DNA of 15,229 nt from an uncultured Eubacteriales bacterium. Lineage in GTDB: Bacteria; Bacillota; Clostridia; UBA1381. The stretch lies in NCBI GenBank assembly GCA_905199755.1, contig CAJKHT010000067.1, positions 1-15,229 of the forward strand. Reading direction: 5' to 3'. The translations under genes and the position numbers were made by a program. The notes beneath the pieces were generated by a model. The model worked only from the letters and a program-made list of their open reading frames with translations, made no database searches and had not been told where the DNA came from. Each line of letters begins with the position of its first letter. Position 1 is the stretch's first letter. Of the stretch, positions 1 through 7,468 are shown one piece after another.

Positions 1-415
1 TTCCTACAAAATAAGGTGTTGCCGTCTCATCGCTGATACCTGTTTTCACAGGGTATTGCAGACGGAATTTATTTCTTATTCCATAGTTTGACGTAAAATA
101 ATCCCGAATACGGTTAAGAATTATAATCAGATTTTGATACCCCGACATGTCCTCAGACCAATCCTTAATACATACGATTATTTCAATCGCTGTTTTCTGC
201 GGTTCGCCCGCATTGCTTATTTCTCCGCCGTTCAGCCGTACGATACAGCACGGGAAGTATTTTTCATCATCCGAATCATCTGTTTCAAAATCACTTGACA
301 TAGGTATATCATGAAGAAATACTTTTATTTCATCATCTTTAAATATGCCTATATGCGGTATGATTTCGGTATCCAAAATCGATTTTATTCTCTGCATTAA
401 TTCTATTTCCGTCAT
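1..415 (-). CDS. Probable tail terminator / tail completion protein (3' end off window)
   Basis: This reading frame starts with ATG at 415 and stays open for 138 codons to the left edge, so the C-terminus is missing. The first residues read MTEIELMQRIKSIL. An acidic patch follows near residues 40-51 (ETDDSDDE), then beta-rich segments such as CCIVRLNGGE and KTAIEIIVCIKDW. Length class, predicted fold pattern and position directly after a Z-like gene match small tail-terminator proteins (lambda gpU or equivalents), which cap the tail tube at the head-proximal end. The start overlaps the upstream stop as TAATG, with AGGAG seven bases before the ATG, so it is translationally coupled. The specific role is inferred mainly from gene order; no diagnostic motif is visible. 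Confidence 0.6.
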   Translation of the reverse strand, partial: MTEIELMQRIKSILDTEIIPHIGIFKDDEIKVFLHDIPMSSDFETDDSDDEKYFPCCIVRLNGGEISNAGEPQKTAIEIIVCIKDWSEDMSGYQNLIIILNRIRDYFTSNYGIRNKFRLQYPVKTGISDETATPYFVG

Positions 416-957
416 TATAATGCTCCTAACATTTTAGCAATCTGCTTGTCGAGATTTTTATACAGCTTCTGCTTTACCTCGTCCTCCATTTGTCCCCATG
501 TGTTTTTATTACCATGCATAACGGGAGAGGAAATCGACATAAGCTTTTCAATGGGAAGTCTGCTTTTTCCTTTACGTACCATAACCAAATTATCCCAAAT
601 AAAAGCTTTATTACCGTACTTTCCCAACACGCGCCGTCCATGCGTTTTATTGATTATTGCCGACACTCTTGTTTTGCCCGCATAGGTTTTAAAATGTGCT
701 ACGGATACATTTGCACCTTTATCTTTCAAAACAGCCTGCAAATTCCCGGTTGTTGCTTTCTTTAGCTGTAAAGCATGTATATCACCTTTAGCCGTATACG
801 TCTTTTTTGTGATTTTTTCATTCTGCTTTTTTGCCTCTCGTGCTGTATTGTTTATTGCTGTTCTTACCGCCATGGGTGCCTTTTTCTGCAAGTCTCCGAG
901 TTTTTGCCGCGCATAGTCCAAAGCCTCATCAATATCAATCAATATTTCAACATTCAT
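415..957 (-). CDS. Minor tail protein Z-like (tail completion) protein
   Basis: A 180-residue, very basic protein. Its N-terminal half is helical with an Ala/Lys-rich stretch (AVRTAINNTAREAKKQ, about residues 30-45), followed by a Lys/Arg-rich region and a beta segment around GKTRVSAIINK. This is the look of the lambda minor tail Z / HK97 gp10-type family, which acts at the head-tail interface during tail completion. The gene follows an FII-like connector and precedes a probable tail terminator, the lambda order FII-Z-U. The start overlaps the upstream stop (TAATG). The nearest strong purine box, GGAGG, lies about 14 bases upstream, so coupling probably helps initiation. Family assignment is by pattern and synteny. 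Confidence 0.65.
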   Translation of the reverse strand: MNVEILIDIDEALDYARQKLGDLQKKAPMAVRTAINNTAREAKKQNEKITKKTYTAKGDIHALQLKKATTGNLQAVLKDKGANVSVAHFKTYAGKTRVSAIINKTHGRRVLGKYGNKAFIWDNLVMVRKGKSRLPIEKLMSISSPVMHGNKNTWGQMEDEVKQKLYKNLDKQIAKMLGAL

Positions 958-1313
958 TATCGTGCACCGTACCTCCTCAAATGCATTTTGTAAAATCCCC
1001 CCATTTTGTCAGAGCTTATAACGATATATTTTTTCCCGTCAAGCTCTATCATTCCCTGCGGTTTGGGATGCGTTCCGTTAAAGGCTTCGTGAATATCTGC
1101 GGCAGAGGCATACACGGCAATTCCGCCGCTGTATAATCCTGCCGCTCTTCTTTCTCCGCTCTCCGATGACTGACGCATGTTGAAATTCTCCAACATATCC
1201 TCTTGTATCACAAGCATCAGTTTCTTACCGTTTATGCTATGCTCCTCCGCAAATTCCCGGGGATTTAAGAACACATTTTTCACATCGGACTTGAGTATTT
1301 CTTTAAAATCCAT
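957..1313 (-). CDS. FII-like head-tail connector protein
   Basis: A 118-residue protein whose opening (MDFKEILKSDVKNVFLNPREF) and following segment with NGKKLMLVI resemble Gram-positive phage proteins of the lambda FII / head-tail attachment family. The C-terminal half has the usual pattern of a short beta segment, GMIELDGKKYIVIS, then a closing strand. These proteins attach to the portal/gpW neck and make the site to which the tail binds. The gene begins one base after the decoration-protein stop and has no convincing Shine-Dalgarno box of its own, so it probably depends on coupling. Its place between decoration and Z-like genes supports the assignment. Confidence 0.65.
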   Translation of the reverse strand: MDFKEILKSDVKNVFLNPREFAEEHSINGKKLMLVIQEDMLENFNMRQSSESGERRAAGLYSGGIAVYASAADIHEAFNGTHPKPQGMIELDGKKYIVISSDKMGGFYKMHLRRYGAR

Positions 1314-1314
1314 A

Positions 1315-1668
1315 TCAGCCGTTAAGGTTCACAAGCACGTATTCGTCTGCTGCCGCCGCTTCTTCCGCGGCATAACCCAATACGGAATTAGCGGTTTTTG
1401 ACTCACTCTCGCCCGTTTCTGCCGCTGTGGTCGCTTTGTCTGCCGCCGCATCGTAATACACCTTTGCTCCGGCGGTGATTTTGCCGGAATCTTTAGGCAG
1501 CTTATACACTCCCGTCATCGAGATTGTTCCTGTTTCTTCCGGCAAAATTAATGTTGCGGCAATGCCGCACACACTTCCGAAAATAACTACCGTTCCCGGA
1601 GGTATGCTGTCGCTTGTCGGGTTTTTGTAGTTAAGGATTTTTCCCTCCTGTCTGTATTCTCCTATCAT
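1315..1668 (-). CDS. Capsid decoration (cement) protein, DUF2190-like
   Basis: A 117-residue protein, acidic and rich in Ala, Gly and Thr. An N-terminal MIGEYRQEGKILNY segment is followed by the features PPGTVVIFGSVCGIA and ITAGAKVYYDAAADK, then VLGYA and YVLVNLNG at the end. This layout (extended N-arm, 'pGtvv ... G..a ... G..vyyD') is typical of DUF2190/gpD-like capsid cement proteins that trimerise on the outside of HK97-fold shells and stabilise them after expansion. A good GGGAGG box lies upstream of ATG 1668. In lambda the decoration gene precedes the capsid gene; here it follows it, separated by two tail genes. Confidence 0.7.
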   Translation of the reverse strand: MIGEYRQEGKILNYKNPTSDSIPPGTVVIFGSVCGIAATLILPEETGTISMTGVYKLPKDSGKITAGAKVYYDAAADKATTAAETGESESKTANSVLGYAAEEAAAADEYVLVNLNG

Positions 1669-1683
1669 AAAAATTGACCTCCC

Positions 1684-1962
1684 TTATATTTTTATATTTA
1701 TATTTACACTGCCGTCCGTGTCGGCAGTAACATTAATATCCGTTATCTGGATTTCATAATATTTTCTTATGCCGGTGATAATATCCACGGTAGCATACAT
1801 ACGCATTTCGCCAAACGGTCTGTCAAGTATACTGTAATCCAATCCGAAGTCACGCATTTGCGGCAAGCTTCCTTTCGGAGTTCGGCAAAAAAACTCAATA
1901 TTGCGCTTTAATGTTTCTGCCTTTTCTTTTTCCGTATCGGAAACGCTGACATTTATATTCAT
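1684..1962 (-). CDS. Baseplate wedge protein, gp25/P2 W-like
   Basis: A protein of 92 residues from the chosen start. It carries the hallmark of the GpW/gp25 baseplate-wedge family: FCRTPKGSLPQMRDFGLDYS followed by a RPFGE-like segment and a long helix, then ITDINV near the end. In contractile tails this protein forms the inner baseplate wedge with J and I. An in-frame ATG at 1971 exists, but the GGAGG box inside the end of the upstream gene lies only one base from it. It lies about ten bases from the ATG at 1962, so 1962 is preferred. With that start the gene begins two bases after the U-like stop. The odd point is location: a baseplate gene between capsid and decoration genes. Confidence 0.8.
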   Translation of the reverse strand: MNINVSVSDTEKEKAETLKRNIEFFCRTPKGSLPQMRDFGLDYSILDRPFGEMRMYATVDIITGIRKYYEIQITDINVTADTDGSVNINIKI

Positions 1963-1964
1963 AT

Positions 1965-2357
1965 CTAACATTCCTCCAATGTAACTTCAACGTCCGCACT
2001 TGCAATAATTCCGTTATGCAGTACATCAACAAATTTTTCCTTGCATTGCGTACACACCCATTTGTTAAATCCGTATGGCTTTGTTCCGATAACCAGTTCA
2101 CCGGCAACACCCGTATTAACCCATATTACAAATTCACTTAATAAATCACGGATATTGCTGTTAAATCTTTGGTCTAAATGCATTGTAAAGGTAAATGTCC
2201 CCAAATCCGCACCTCTGAAAATACGTTTCGGACGTATACCGGTATTTGCAGGGTAATATGTTTCATACCTCGCTTTTGCAGTTCTTTCGATATTTGACGG
2301 ATACTGCCACCAGTCATCATTCACCTCAAACTGCAAGTAACCCCAATATCCAATCAT
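1965..2357 (-). CDS. P2 gpU-like tail protein
   Basis: A 130-residue protein opening with MIGYWGYLQFEV and containing RPKRIFRGADLGTFTFTMHL, ELVIGTKPYG and a C-terminal NGIIASADVEVTLEEC. The order 'G.L.FEV ... rp .. G.DL.t...m.L ... IG.kpyG .. w .. NGii..a.v.vtLeEy' is that of the P2 gpU family, a protein needed to finish contractile tails. Two Cys in a WVCTQCKEK segment may be a metal or structural pair but have no visible partner. It starts three bases after the capsid-protein stop, with AGGTGA as ribosome binding site inside the end of that gene. Its neighbour downstream is another tail gene (gp25-like), so the two form a tail pair inserted in a head module. Confidence 0.72.
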   Translation of the reverse strand: MIGYWGYLQFEVNDDWWQYPSNIERTAKARYETYYPANTGIRPKRIFRGADLGTFTFTMHLDQRFNSNIRDLLSEFVIWVNTGVAGELVIGTKPYGFNKWVCTQCKEKFVDVLHNGIIASADVEVTLEEC

Positions 2358-2360
2358 GGT

Positions 2361-3854
2361 TTACTCACCTGTCACAATAATACCCGGATTTCTGCAAATG
2401 GTTTCATGATGCAATACCGAAATACCGAAATCATGATATACATCCCACACAAAACCGAGAGTTCCCGGCTTTTCACTTCTGCGAATGTTTGCTTCTTTCT
2501 GACCGTTTAAATAGTCAACCTGTATTATTTCACCTTTTACACCCATAAACCACGGTACTGCCGCCGTCTTGCCGGCAAGCGTGTTCAGTGTTACATCTTC
2601 AACAACCGTGAAATTCATAGTCGCATAAGGATTTACCGCCTGTGTATTTTCCGCCGTATGAATTGTCGGTGATCCTAAAATGGTCTGTACCTCCGCACCC
2701 ATACCGAACGGCACTATAAACAAATCGGGCATTAAAGCAAGCTGATTGTCGGCAGCGTCCTTCTGAATACCTATCATGTATATCATTTTCTTTATTGCGG
2801 CTATGGTAACTCCCGTTCCCGTTTCCAATGTATTATTGTGGTCCGCATGGAATAAATTTTTACCGTCATGAATTTTCTTATTTTTGAGAAGTATACCGTA
2901 TATGATATTATTCTGCGTGCGCTGAGACATTTCAGCATAACGGCGCGGCATTGATGTAAGCAAGCCTATATCATCATCAATAAATGCCTGTCTCGTCATT
3001 GTGAATTGTGTGCCGTAGGTTTTAAGCTGTCTTTCGGGCATCTTAACGTCTTTCGGTACATATGCCGGTAATTCTCCGTTTTCGGGAATTTCACTCAGCT
3101 GACCGCCCAACGACATTATGTATTCATGATTTGTTGTCTTTTTAAAGTTTGAAAGAGTGCCGAATTTAACCCATTTATCAAAGGTTGTACGGCTTTTTGT
3201 CAGTCCCTCGACATATGACTTCTGTATAACATCATCCAGTATTGACGGAAATGCCGAGGTGGGATTGTAAAAGCTTCTCAGGCTTTCCGAATACAATTCA
3301 TCTCTTCCCATATGTCTGTAATCATGACCGGGCATCTCACGCTCACAGCATTCTGCGGCTATTTCGCTTATGGATAAATTACGGTAACGCGATGCACCCT
3401 CGGCGGGATTTTTAACCGAAATACCCGAATGGAGCAAAATACCGTCCGTTACCGCATCTCTGAATTTGTCATTCTCATCTTTGGTAACGCTTATTCCGGC
3501 TCCTATAGGAGTGTTGCGTTTCATTAATTCCTCCATAATCTCACTGCGTGCCGCTTCTACACTGAGTCCTCTCTCAATGTATCCCGCTTCATCAATTCCG
3601 AATGTTCTGCACATCTGAATTATCTGCGAGGCGCTTTCGGGTGTAAATTCTCCCGTGCCGCTTCTTTCTCCGTTTCCGCCGTTATCTGACGGTTGCTGTT
3701 CACCCGAACCGCCCTCGCCCGAAGGTGCAGCATCTATTTCCGCCTGCAGGCTGTCAAATTCGCGCTGTTCTTCGGCTGTCAGTTCGCGCTGTTCTGATTC
3801 CGCCAGTGCTATAAGCTCTCTCTGACGTTTCAGCGCTTTTTCCTTTTTGTTCAT
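2361..3854 (-). CDS. Major capsid protein (HK97 fold)
   Basis: A 497-residue protein. Residues 1-45 are a charged coiled coil (KKEKALKRQRELIALAESEQ), followed by a Gly/Ser/Gln linker to about residue 70. This matches a scaffolding delta-domain that the upstream protease would remove. The rest is a capsid body: a beta-hinge region with YGTQFTMTRQAFIDDDIG, the helix RRYAEMSQRTQNNIIYGILL, NLFHADHNN, and a late P-domain-like segment LMPDLFIVPFGMGAE. The second half resembles Mu gpT-type and related capsid proteins. The ribosome binding site AAGGAGG lies inside the last codons of the protease gene, one base separates stop and start, and the pair is clearly coupled. A cleavage site cannot be pinpointed from sequence alone. 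Confidence 0.85.
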   Translation of the reverse strand: MNKKEKALKRQRELIALAESEQRELTAEEQREFDSLQAEIDAAPSGEGGSGEQQPSDNGGNGERSGTGEFTPESASQIIQMCRTFGIDEAGYIERGLSVEAARSEIMEELMKRNTPIGAGISVTKDENDKFRDAVTDGILLHSGISVKNPAEGASRYRNLSISEIAAECCEREMPGHDYRHMGRDELYSESLRSFYNPTSAFPSILDDVIQKSYVEGLTKSRTTFDKWVKFGTLSNFKKTTNHEYIMSLGGQLSEIPENGELPAYVPKDVKMPERQLKTYGTQFTMTRQAFIDDDIGLLTSMPRRYAEMSQRTQNNIIYGILLKNKKIHDGKNLFHADHNNTLETGTGVTIAAIKKMIYMIGIQKDAADNQLALMPDLFIVPFGMGAEVQTILGSPTIHTAENTQAVNPYATMNFTVVEDVTLNTLAGKTAAVPWFMGVKGEIIQVDYLNGQKEANIRRSEKPGTLGFVWDVYHDFGISVLHHETICRNPGIIVTGE

Positions 3855-3855
3855 T

Positions 3856-4461
3856 TCACATTGCCTCCTTACTGATTTTTAAAGTATTTTCATTTATTTT
3901 AATCTTACGATTAAACAAATCCAAGCTGCGGACCTTTTCCGCCGTTTCATTAACCGATCTGCCTACTCCTACCGTAATATCGGCAGGGATTGATACTACA
4001 GATATTTCCAAAGGCTCCCACAGTGTAGCGGTATATGTATGCTTTAATACATCCTTGTCCTTTGTGGTTTTATGCTCCATTGAATGTATGCGGTATCCCA
4101 CCGAAACACCGCGGAGCGTTTTATTTTTCACCTTGTTGTAAATAACATTGCTTTGCTCATCATCGTCAAACTGCACCTTTGCCACACCGCGCTTGTTCTT
4201 AATCGCCGCCTCCAGTACCTTGCCGACTACCATATCGCGGTTATGATTAAACAAAACGCAGCCGGTACTGTTTATTCTGTCAAGCATAACGGCTTCTTTT
4301 TTGTGAGATAATATTTCATCATCTCCCCAGCGTGTAACGGGAGTTTCGGACGAAAATGACAATTCGACTATTCTTGCTTCTTCGTCCAGCACTCGTATTT
4401 CCGTATCACCGAAATCGAACGAACGCTCCTGCACTCCTTCAAACCTGTCTTTATTTTTCAT
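3856..4461 (-). CDS. Prohead protease, HK97 gp4-like (U35 family)
   Basis: A 201-residue protein, the usual size for this family. Expected catalytic residues are visible: His73 in VLFNHNRDMVVGKV, Ser120 in LRGVSVGYRI, and acidic residues 149/152 in WEPLEISVVSIPAD, the conserved motif at the end of the fold. The enzyme is packaged in the procapsid, cleaves scaffolding domains of capsid proteins and then itself. The last 40 residues after the DITVGVGRS motif are basic and probably serve as propeptide. The start overlaps the portal stop by four bases (ATGA) with AAGGTGAG upstream. Placement between portal and capsid genes is canonical. Confidence 0.92.
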   Translation of the reverse strand: MKNKDRFEGVQERSFDFGDTEIRVLDEEARIVELSFSSETPVTRWGDDEILSHKKEAVMLDRINSTGCVLFNHNRDMVVGKVLEAAIKNKRGVAKVQFDDDEQSNVIYNKVKNKTLRGVSVGYRIHSMEHKTTKDKDVLKHTYTATLWEPLEISVVSIPADITVGVGRSVNETAEKVRSLDLFNRKIKINENTLKISKEAM

Positions 4462-5924
4462 TTTTTCTCACCTTCTTTCATTTCTGTTGTCGGTATACTC
4501 AAATATGGCAGTGCGGAGTATAATCCTTTTTCCGCCGCATATTCCTGTATCTTTTGCATTTCGTCTATAACGTCCTTATAGTCGCGGCCGTCCTCGCGCC
4601 ATATATCGGCTATAGTTTTTTGCCCGGTAGAAATCGCAATCTTATTCGCATTTGCTTCTTTTATAGGATCAATCCATTTCTTAGGCTTTTTGTTCCACTC
4701 ATGAGCTAAATAGTTATCTTTATTTATCCAGAAATCTTTTATTTCAATTGCCCCGGACAGCACCGCCGAGATAACAAAGGTTTCATACACCTCGTCAAGA
4801 AATTCATCTTTCAGTTTTTCCTGTTCCGGCAAAAAGGTTTCCTCATCTTCGATTGTTGCCTGTCTGGCTGATGAATAATTAGCCTGTGTTAAATCACGCG
4901 AGGCAGCCTCATAGGAAATCCCCTGTCCCGCTGAAATCAGACGTGACATTGTTTTTATATAATCCGAGCTGCTTGTTGCCGCCGTTCCCGGATTTACTAC
5001 TTGTATTTCATCTCCCGCATTAAGGTCGGTTATAAGTCCCGGTGTAAGCTGCAATTCGTTATATGATTTTGTAGTGCCTCCCTGCATTGAACGTCCGATT
5101 CCGCCGCTTGGCAATGCTTTTTTTATAAATACGGACAAGCATGCCGCAATACGCTCTTTAATGCTTGCCGCCTCAACATATCCGTTAATCTCTTTTATTC
5201 TGCCGATTGTTGCCGCCATTTCGGGCATTTCTCTTATTTGTGACGGTCTGTTTTTTGAAAAATAAAATATCACATTTTTTCTTTCAATATATCGGCTGTA
5301 TTCGCTCTGATACCCCTCTATGTCATATTCTCTTATCCAATATCCCACAGCATAGTTATAACGGTTATATTCAATGCCGCCCACCACTTTGTTACCCTGT
5401 GTATGTGGCTGAAGCCGATTTTCGTCAAGCTCATCAACCTCAACAGCCTGCAATTTAAACGGAACCACTCCGCCGGCAGTATAACATTTTACAAACAAAA
5501 TTCCGCCGTCCACACGTTTTCTTCTGACCGCCATACGTGCCATATCCCACAAGCTTTGAGTTCCCGTAATATCACAATTATCTTTTTTACACCATTTTTT
5601 GAAAAGAGCTTCAAGTTGGTTATTAATATTCTCATTATCCGACTTTGCCTCAAGCTTAAATCCCTGTCCTACAACCGCACGAACCCACGGAAATATATTA
5701 CTGTTCATTAAATCACTGTTGCGCTCCAAATCACGGCTGCGCGCCCTCACAACAGCACGGTAATTCTTATCCGTTGCCTGTGCGCTCTCATTTGATGCAA
5801 ACCAATTGCGATTTTGACGGTCAAACATTCCGGCATCATAGTTTCTTTTCTGTATTTCATATGCCTGCCGCCAGCACTGCCGCCTATATGCCCATTGAGG
5901 CGAAATATGTTCTATAATCCCCAT
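4458..5924 (-). CDS. Portal protein, lambda gpB family
   Basis: A 488-residue protein, close to the usual 480-550 for this family. The N-terminus has the family pattern YDAG ... NWFASNESAQATDKNYRAVVRARSRDLERNSDLM followed by NIFPWVRAVVGQGFKLEAK. Further on come the typical wing/stem segments RKRVDGGILFVKCY, the GEIQVV-like NAGDEIQVVNPG, and GQGISYEAASRDLTQANYSSARQA, a very characteristic lambda-type portal motif. Twelve copies form the ring through which DNA is packaged and to which the neck attaches. AGGAGTG lies upstream of ATG 5924, 17 bases after the tail D gene. The next gene, the protease, overlaps by four bases. Confidence 0.93.
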   Translation of the reverse strand: MGIIEHISPQWAYRRQCWRQAYEIQKRNYDAGMFDRQNRNWFASNESAQATDKNYRAVVRARSRDLERNSDLMNSNIFPWVRAVVGQGFKLEAKSDNENINNQLEALFKKWCKKDNCDITGTQSLWDMARMAVRRKRVDGGILFVKCYTAGGVVPFKLQAVEVDELDENRLQPHTQGNKVVGGIEYNRYNYAVGYWIREYDIEGYQSEYSRYIERKNVIFYFSKNRPSQIREMPEMAATIGRIKEINGYVEAASIKERIAACLSVFIKKALPSGGIGRSMQGGTTKSYNELQLTPGLITDLNAGDEIQVVNPGTAATSSSDYIKTMSRLISAGQGISYEAASRDLTQANYSSARQATIEDEETFLPEQEKLKDEFLDEVYETFVISAVLSGAIEIKDFWINKDNYLAHEWNKKPKKWIDPIKEANANKIAISTGQKTIADIWREDGRDYKDVIDEMQKIQEYAAEKGLYSALPYLSIPTTEMKEGEKK

Positions 5925-5941
5925 TTGCTTTTACACTCCTA

Positions 5942-6952
5942 TCATGTCCTGTCCTTTTCAAGTGCGATTGCATGCGCGGTAACACTCATTGAATACCCTC
6001 CGCGTTCCTTAACCGAATGAACAACACGTTCAATTGCATACGCTCCGCTGTAAAGTCCCATTCCGTAAATGTAATAATTTGTTCCCGGATAAAATGCCCG
6101 GTCTCCCGATGCGGTAAAAGAGAGCTTCACTCCCTCGATATTGGTGTTGTATAATGCCGCTTTAGCCTTTATTTCCGCCTCCTGCATTGTTGAGCCTGCA
6201 TTTTCCAATACAATAACCTTTTCCTGTGAGCCTAAAGTATATTCCGCCGTACTGTCGCTGTTTTCCGGCTTATAGCTTGCCTTGACTCCCGTGTACATGC
6301 CCTCGGCATTATCATTAATTGTAAAGCTGTCGGAAATATCCGCAATATATACGGTCTCAACAGGCATAGCAGCATCCTGTTCCTCTCGGCTGTAAATTAC
6401 AATTTTGTTTTTATGCACTTTCATACCTTTACCGTAATCGCTGCATAACCTGAACAAAAAATTTATATCTGTCTGCTGTGACTGCTGCTGAGATTTCAAA
6501 ACAATATCATCGCCGTAGTATTCAAGCTCACATCCCAAATTGCCGCAAATATCCCTTGCAATTGCCGAAAGGCTTATATTTTCCCATTTCTTTGTGTTTT
6601 TAGTGCCGTTTACCGGCACAGCTACGGATTTTATTGTTACCTCCAACGGATAGCCTTTTATCTTTAAACTGTCACACAGATGTTCGCCGCAGTCCAAAAC
6701 ACGTTCATCTCCCGAAGCATGCCAGTCTGAAAATCTGATTTTTGCTTCAAGCTTCATGCCTTTGTCTATAAGCCACTCATTTATCCATTTGTTGTATTCG
6801 TCATAAAGAACAATATCAAGGCTGTCGGTTTCACCCGTTGCCACCTCGGTATATGTAAGTTCACGGATATATTCCTGTATATCCTCCGTTACGTCCTTAT
6901 GGTTCATGTAGATTTGTATATTAAAGCGTCTTGCCGCTTCTGCTGCCGACAT
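5942..6952 (-). CDS. Tail protein D (P2 late control D / baseplate hub-like)
   Basis: A protein of 336 residues from the chosen start; P2 gpD is somewhat longer. It has the family's layout: an N-terminal barrel with ELTYTEVATGETDSLDIVLYD, a middle section with a DINFLFRLCSDYGKGMKVHK helix-strand (the typical 'fl..la...g...kv..' motif), and a C-terminal beta region with YPGTNYYIYG. P2 gpD and its relatives (T4 gp27-like) form the baseplate hub that holds the spike. An earlier in-frame ATG lies at 7003, but GGAGGAG sits eight bases from ATG 6952, which also starts five bases past the end of the tail X gene, so 6952 is chosen. It is immediately followed by the portal gene, an unusual partner. 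Confidence 0.85.
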   Translation of the reverse strand: MSAAEAARRFNIQIYMNHKDVTEDIQEYIRELTYTEVATGETDSLDIVLYDEYNKWINEWLIDKGMKLEAKIRFSDWHASGDERVLDCGEHLCDSLKIKGYPLEVTIKSVAVPVNGTKNTKKWENISLSAIARDICGNLGCELEYYGDDIVLKSQQQSQQTDINFLFRLCSDYGKGMKVHKNKIVIYSREEQDAAMPVETVYIADISDSFTINDNAEGMYTGVKASYKPENSDSTAEYTLGSQEKVIVLENAGSTMQEAEIKAKAALYNTNIEGVKLSFTASGDRAFYPGTNYYIYGMGLYSGAYAIERVVHSVKERGGYSMSVTAHAIALEKDRT

Positions 6953-6956
6953 AGTA

Positions 6957-7160
6957 TCATCTCCTCCACGGCGGTAAATATATGCTGCTGTCAGATTTAT
7001 CAATTTCGGGAATTATGAGCTGTATACCATAGTCAAACACTGTTGTTTCGATTTTCTCACGATTTGCCTCCATGAGCGGAGCAATTAATTCCTCATTCCC
7101 GTACAAATTGTACGATATACTGTCCCAAGTATCGCCTTTCTGTGTTATATATGTTTTCAT
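6957..7160 (-). CDS. Tail protein X, LysM-like
   Basis: A 67-residue protein with the classic small LysM/P2 gpX pattern: YITQKGDTWDSISYNLYGNE, a helix with PLMEANREK, then the strand IQLIIPE and a PPWRR end. P2 gpX is a small tail protein, thought to bind peptidoglycan or help baseplate hub assembly. The gene starts three bases after the gpW-like gene, with AGGCGG at the end of that gene as ribosome binding site. The hub gene D follows after four bases. X-D adjacency is typical of P2-like tails and strengthens both calls. Confidence 0.88.
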   Translation of the reverse strand: MKTYITQKGDTWDSISYNLYGNEELIAPLMEANREKIETTVFDYGIQLIIPEIDKSDSSIYLPPWRR

Positions 7161-7163
7161 GTC

Positions 7164-7382
7164 CTACCGCCTGTCAAAAAACACCGCCGCCATACCTCTT
7201 CCGAGTGTGCCGCCCTTACTTTCTTCGTTAATCTCACTTTTAAGCTCTTTTTTCATTTCATATAAAGTTGACAGTGAGGCTCTTGTCAATGATGTATCGC
7301 CGATTTTATACGACTGACCGCCGTTTAATACAGTACTTATTGCCTCCTCAACTTCGGTAAGCCTTTGTTCTTTTTCTGTCAC
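7164..7382 (-). CDS. gpW-like head-tail joining protein (DUF6148-like)
   Basis: A protein of 72 residues from the chosen GTG start. The motif LNGGQSYKIGDTSLTRASLS, followed by a Lys/Glu-rich helix and a basic Gly-rich tail, matches lambda gpW and the related DUF6148 proteins ('a...l..G.sy.i.grs.tra.l..l...i..l...i'). gpW binds the portal after DNA packaging and prepares it for the next connector. The frame extends upstream to a TTG at 7409, but the GGAGGG ribosome binding site (about 7392-7397) lies inside that extension, nine bases from GTG 7382. In lambda gpW sits directly between large terminase and portal. Here baseplate J precedes it and X and D follow it. Confidence 0.75.
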   Translation of the reverse strand: MTEKEQRLTEVEEAISTVLNGGQSYKIGDTSLTRASLSTLYEMKKELKSEINEESKGGTLGRGMAAVFFDRR

Positions 7383-7409
7383 AGCACTTTTCCCTCCTAA
7401 CGAAAACAA

Positions 7410-7444
7410 GCTTTTAAAAGGGTTATATACCCCCTTTTAAAAGC
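7410..7444 (-). other. Long hairpin in the J-gpW gap, possible weak terminator or processing site
   Basis: A perfect 13-base-pair inverted repeat, arms GCTTTTAAAAGGG (7410-7422) and CCCTTTTAAAAGC (7432-7444), with a nine-base loop. On the transcribed minus strand it is followed by the T-rich TTGTTTTCG, a poor but possible termination tract. It lies in the only sizeable gap (86 bases) inside the late operon between the large terminase and the left edge, just upstream of the gpW ribosome binding site. Partial termination, RNase processing or mRNA stabilisation are all possible; the sequence does not decide. Confidence 0.55.
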
Positions 7445-7468
7445 CCGTAAGATTTATTTGTATAAATA

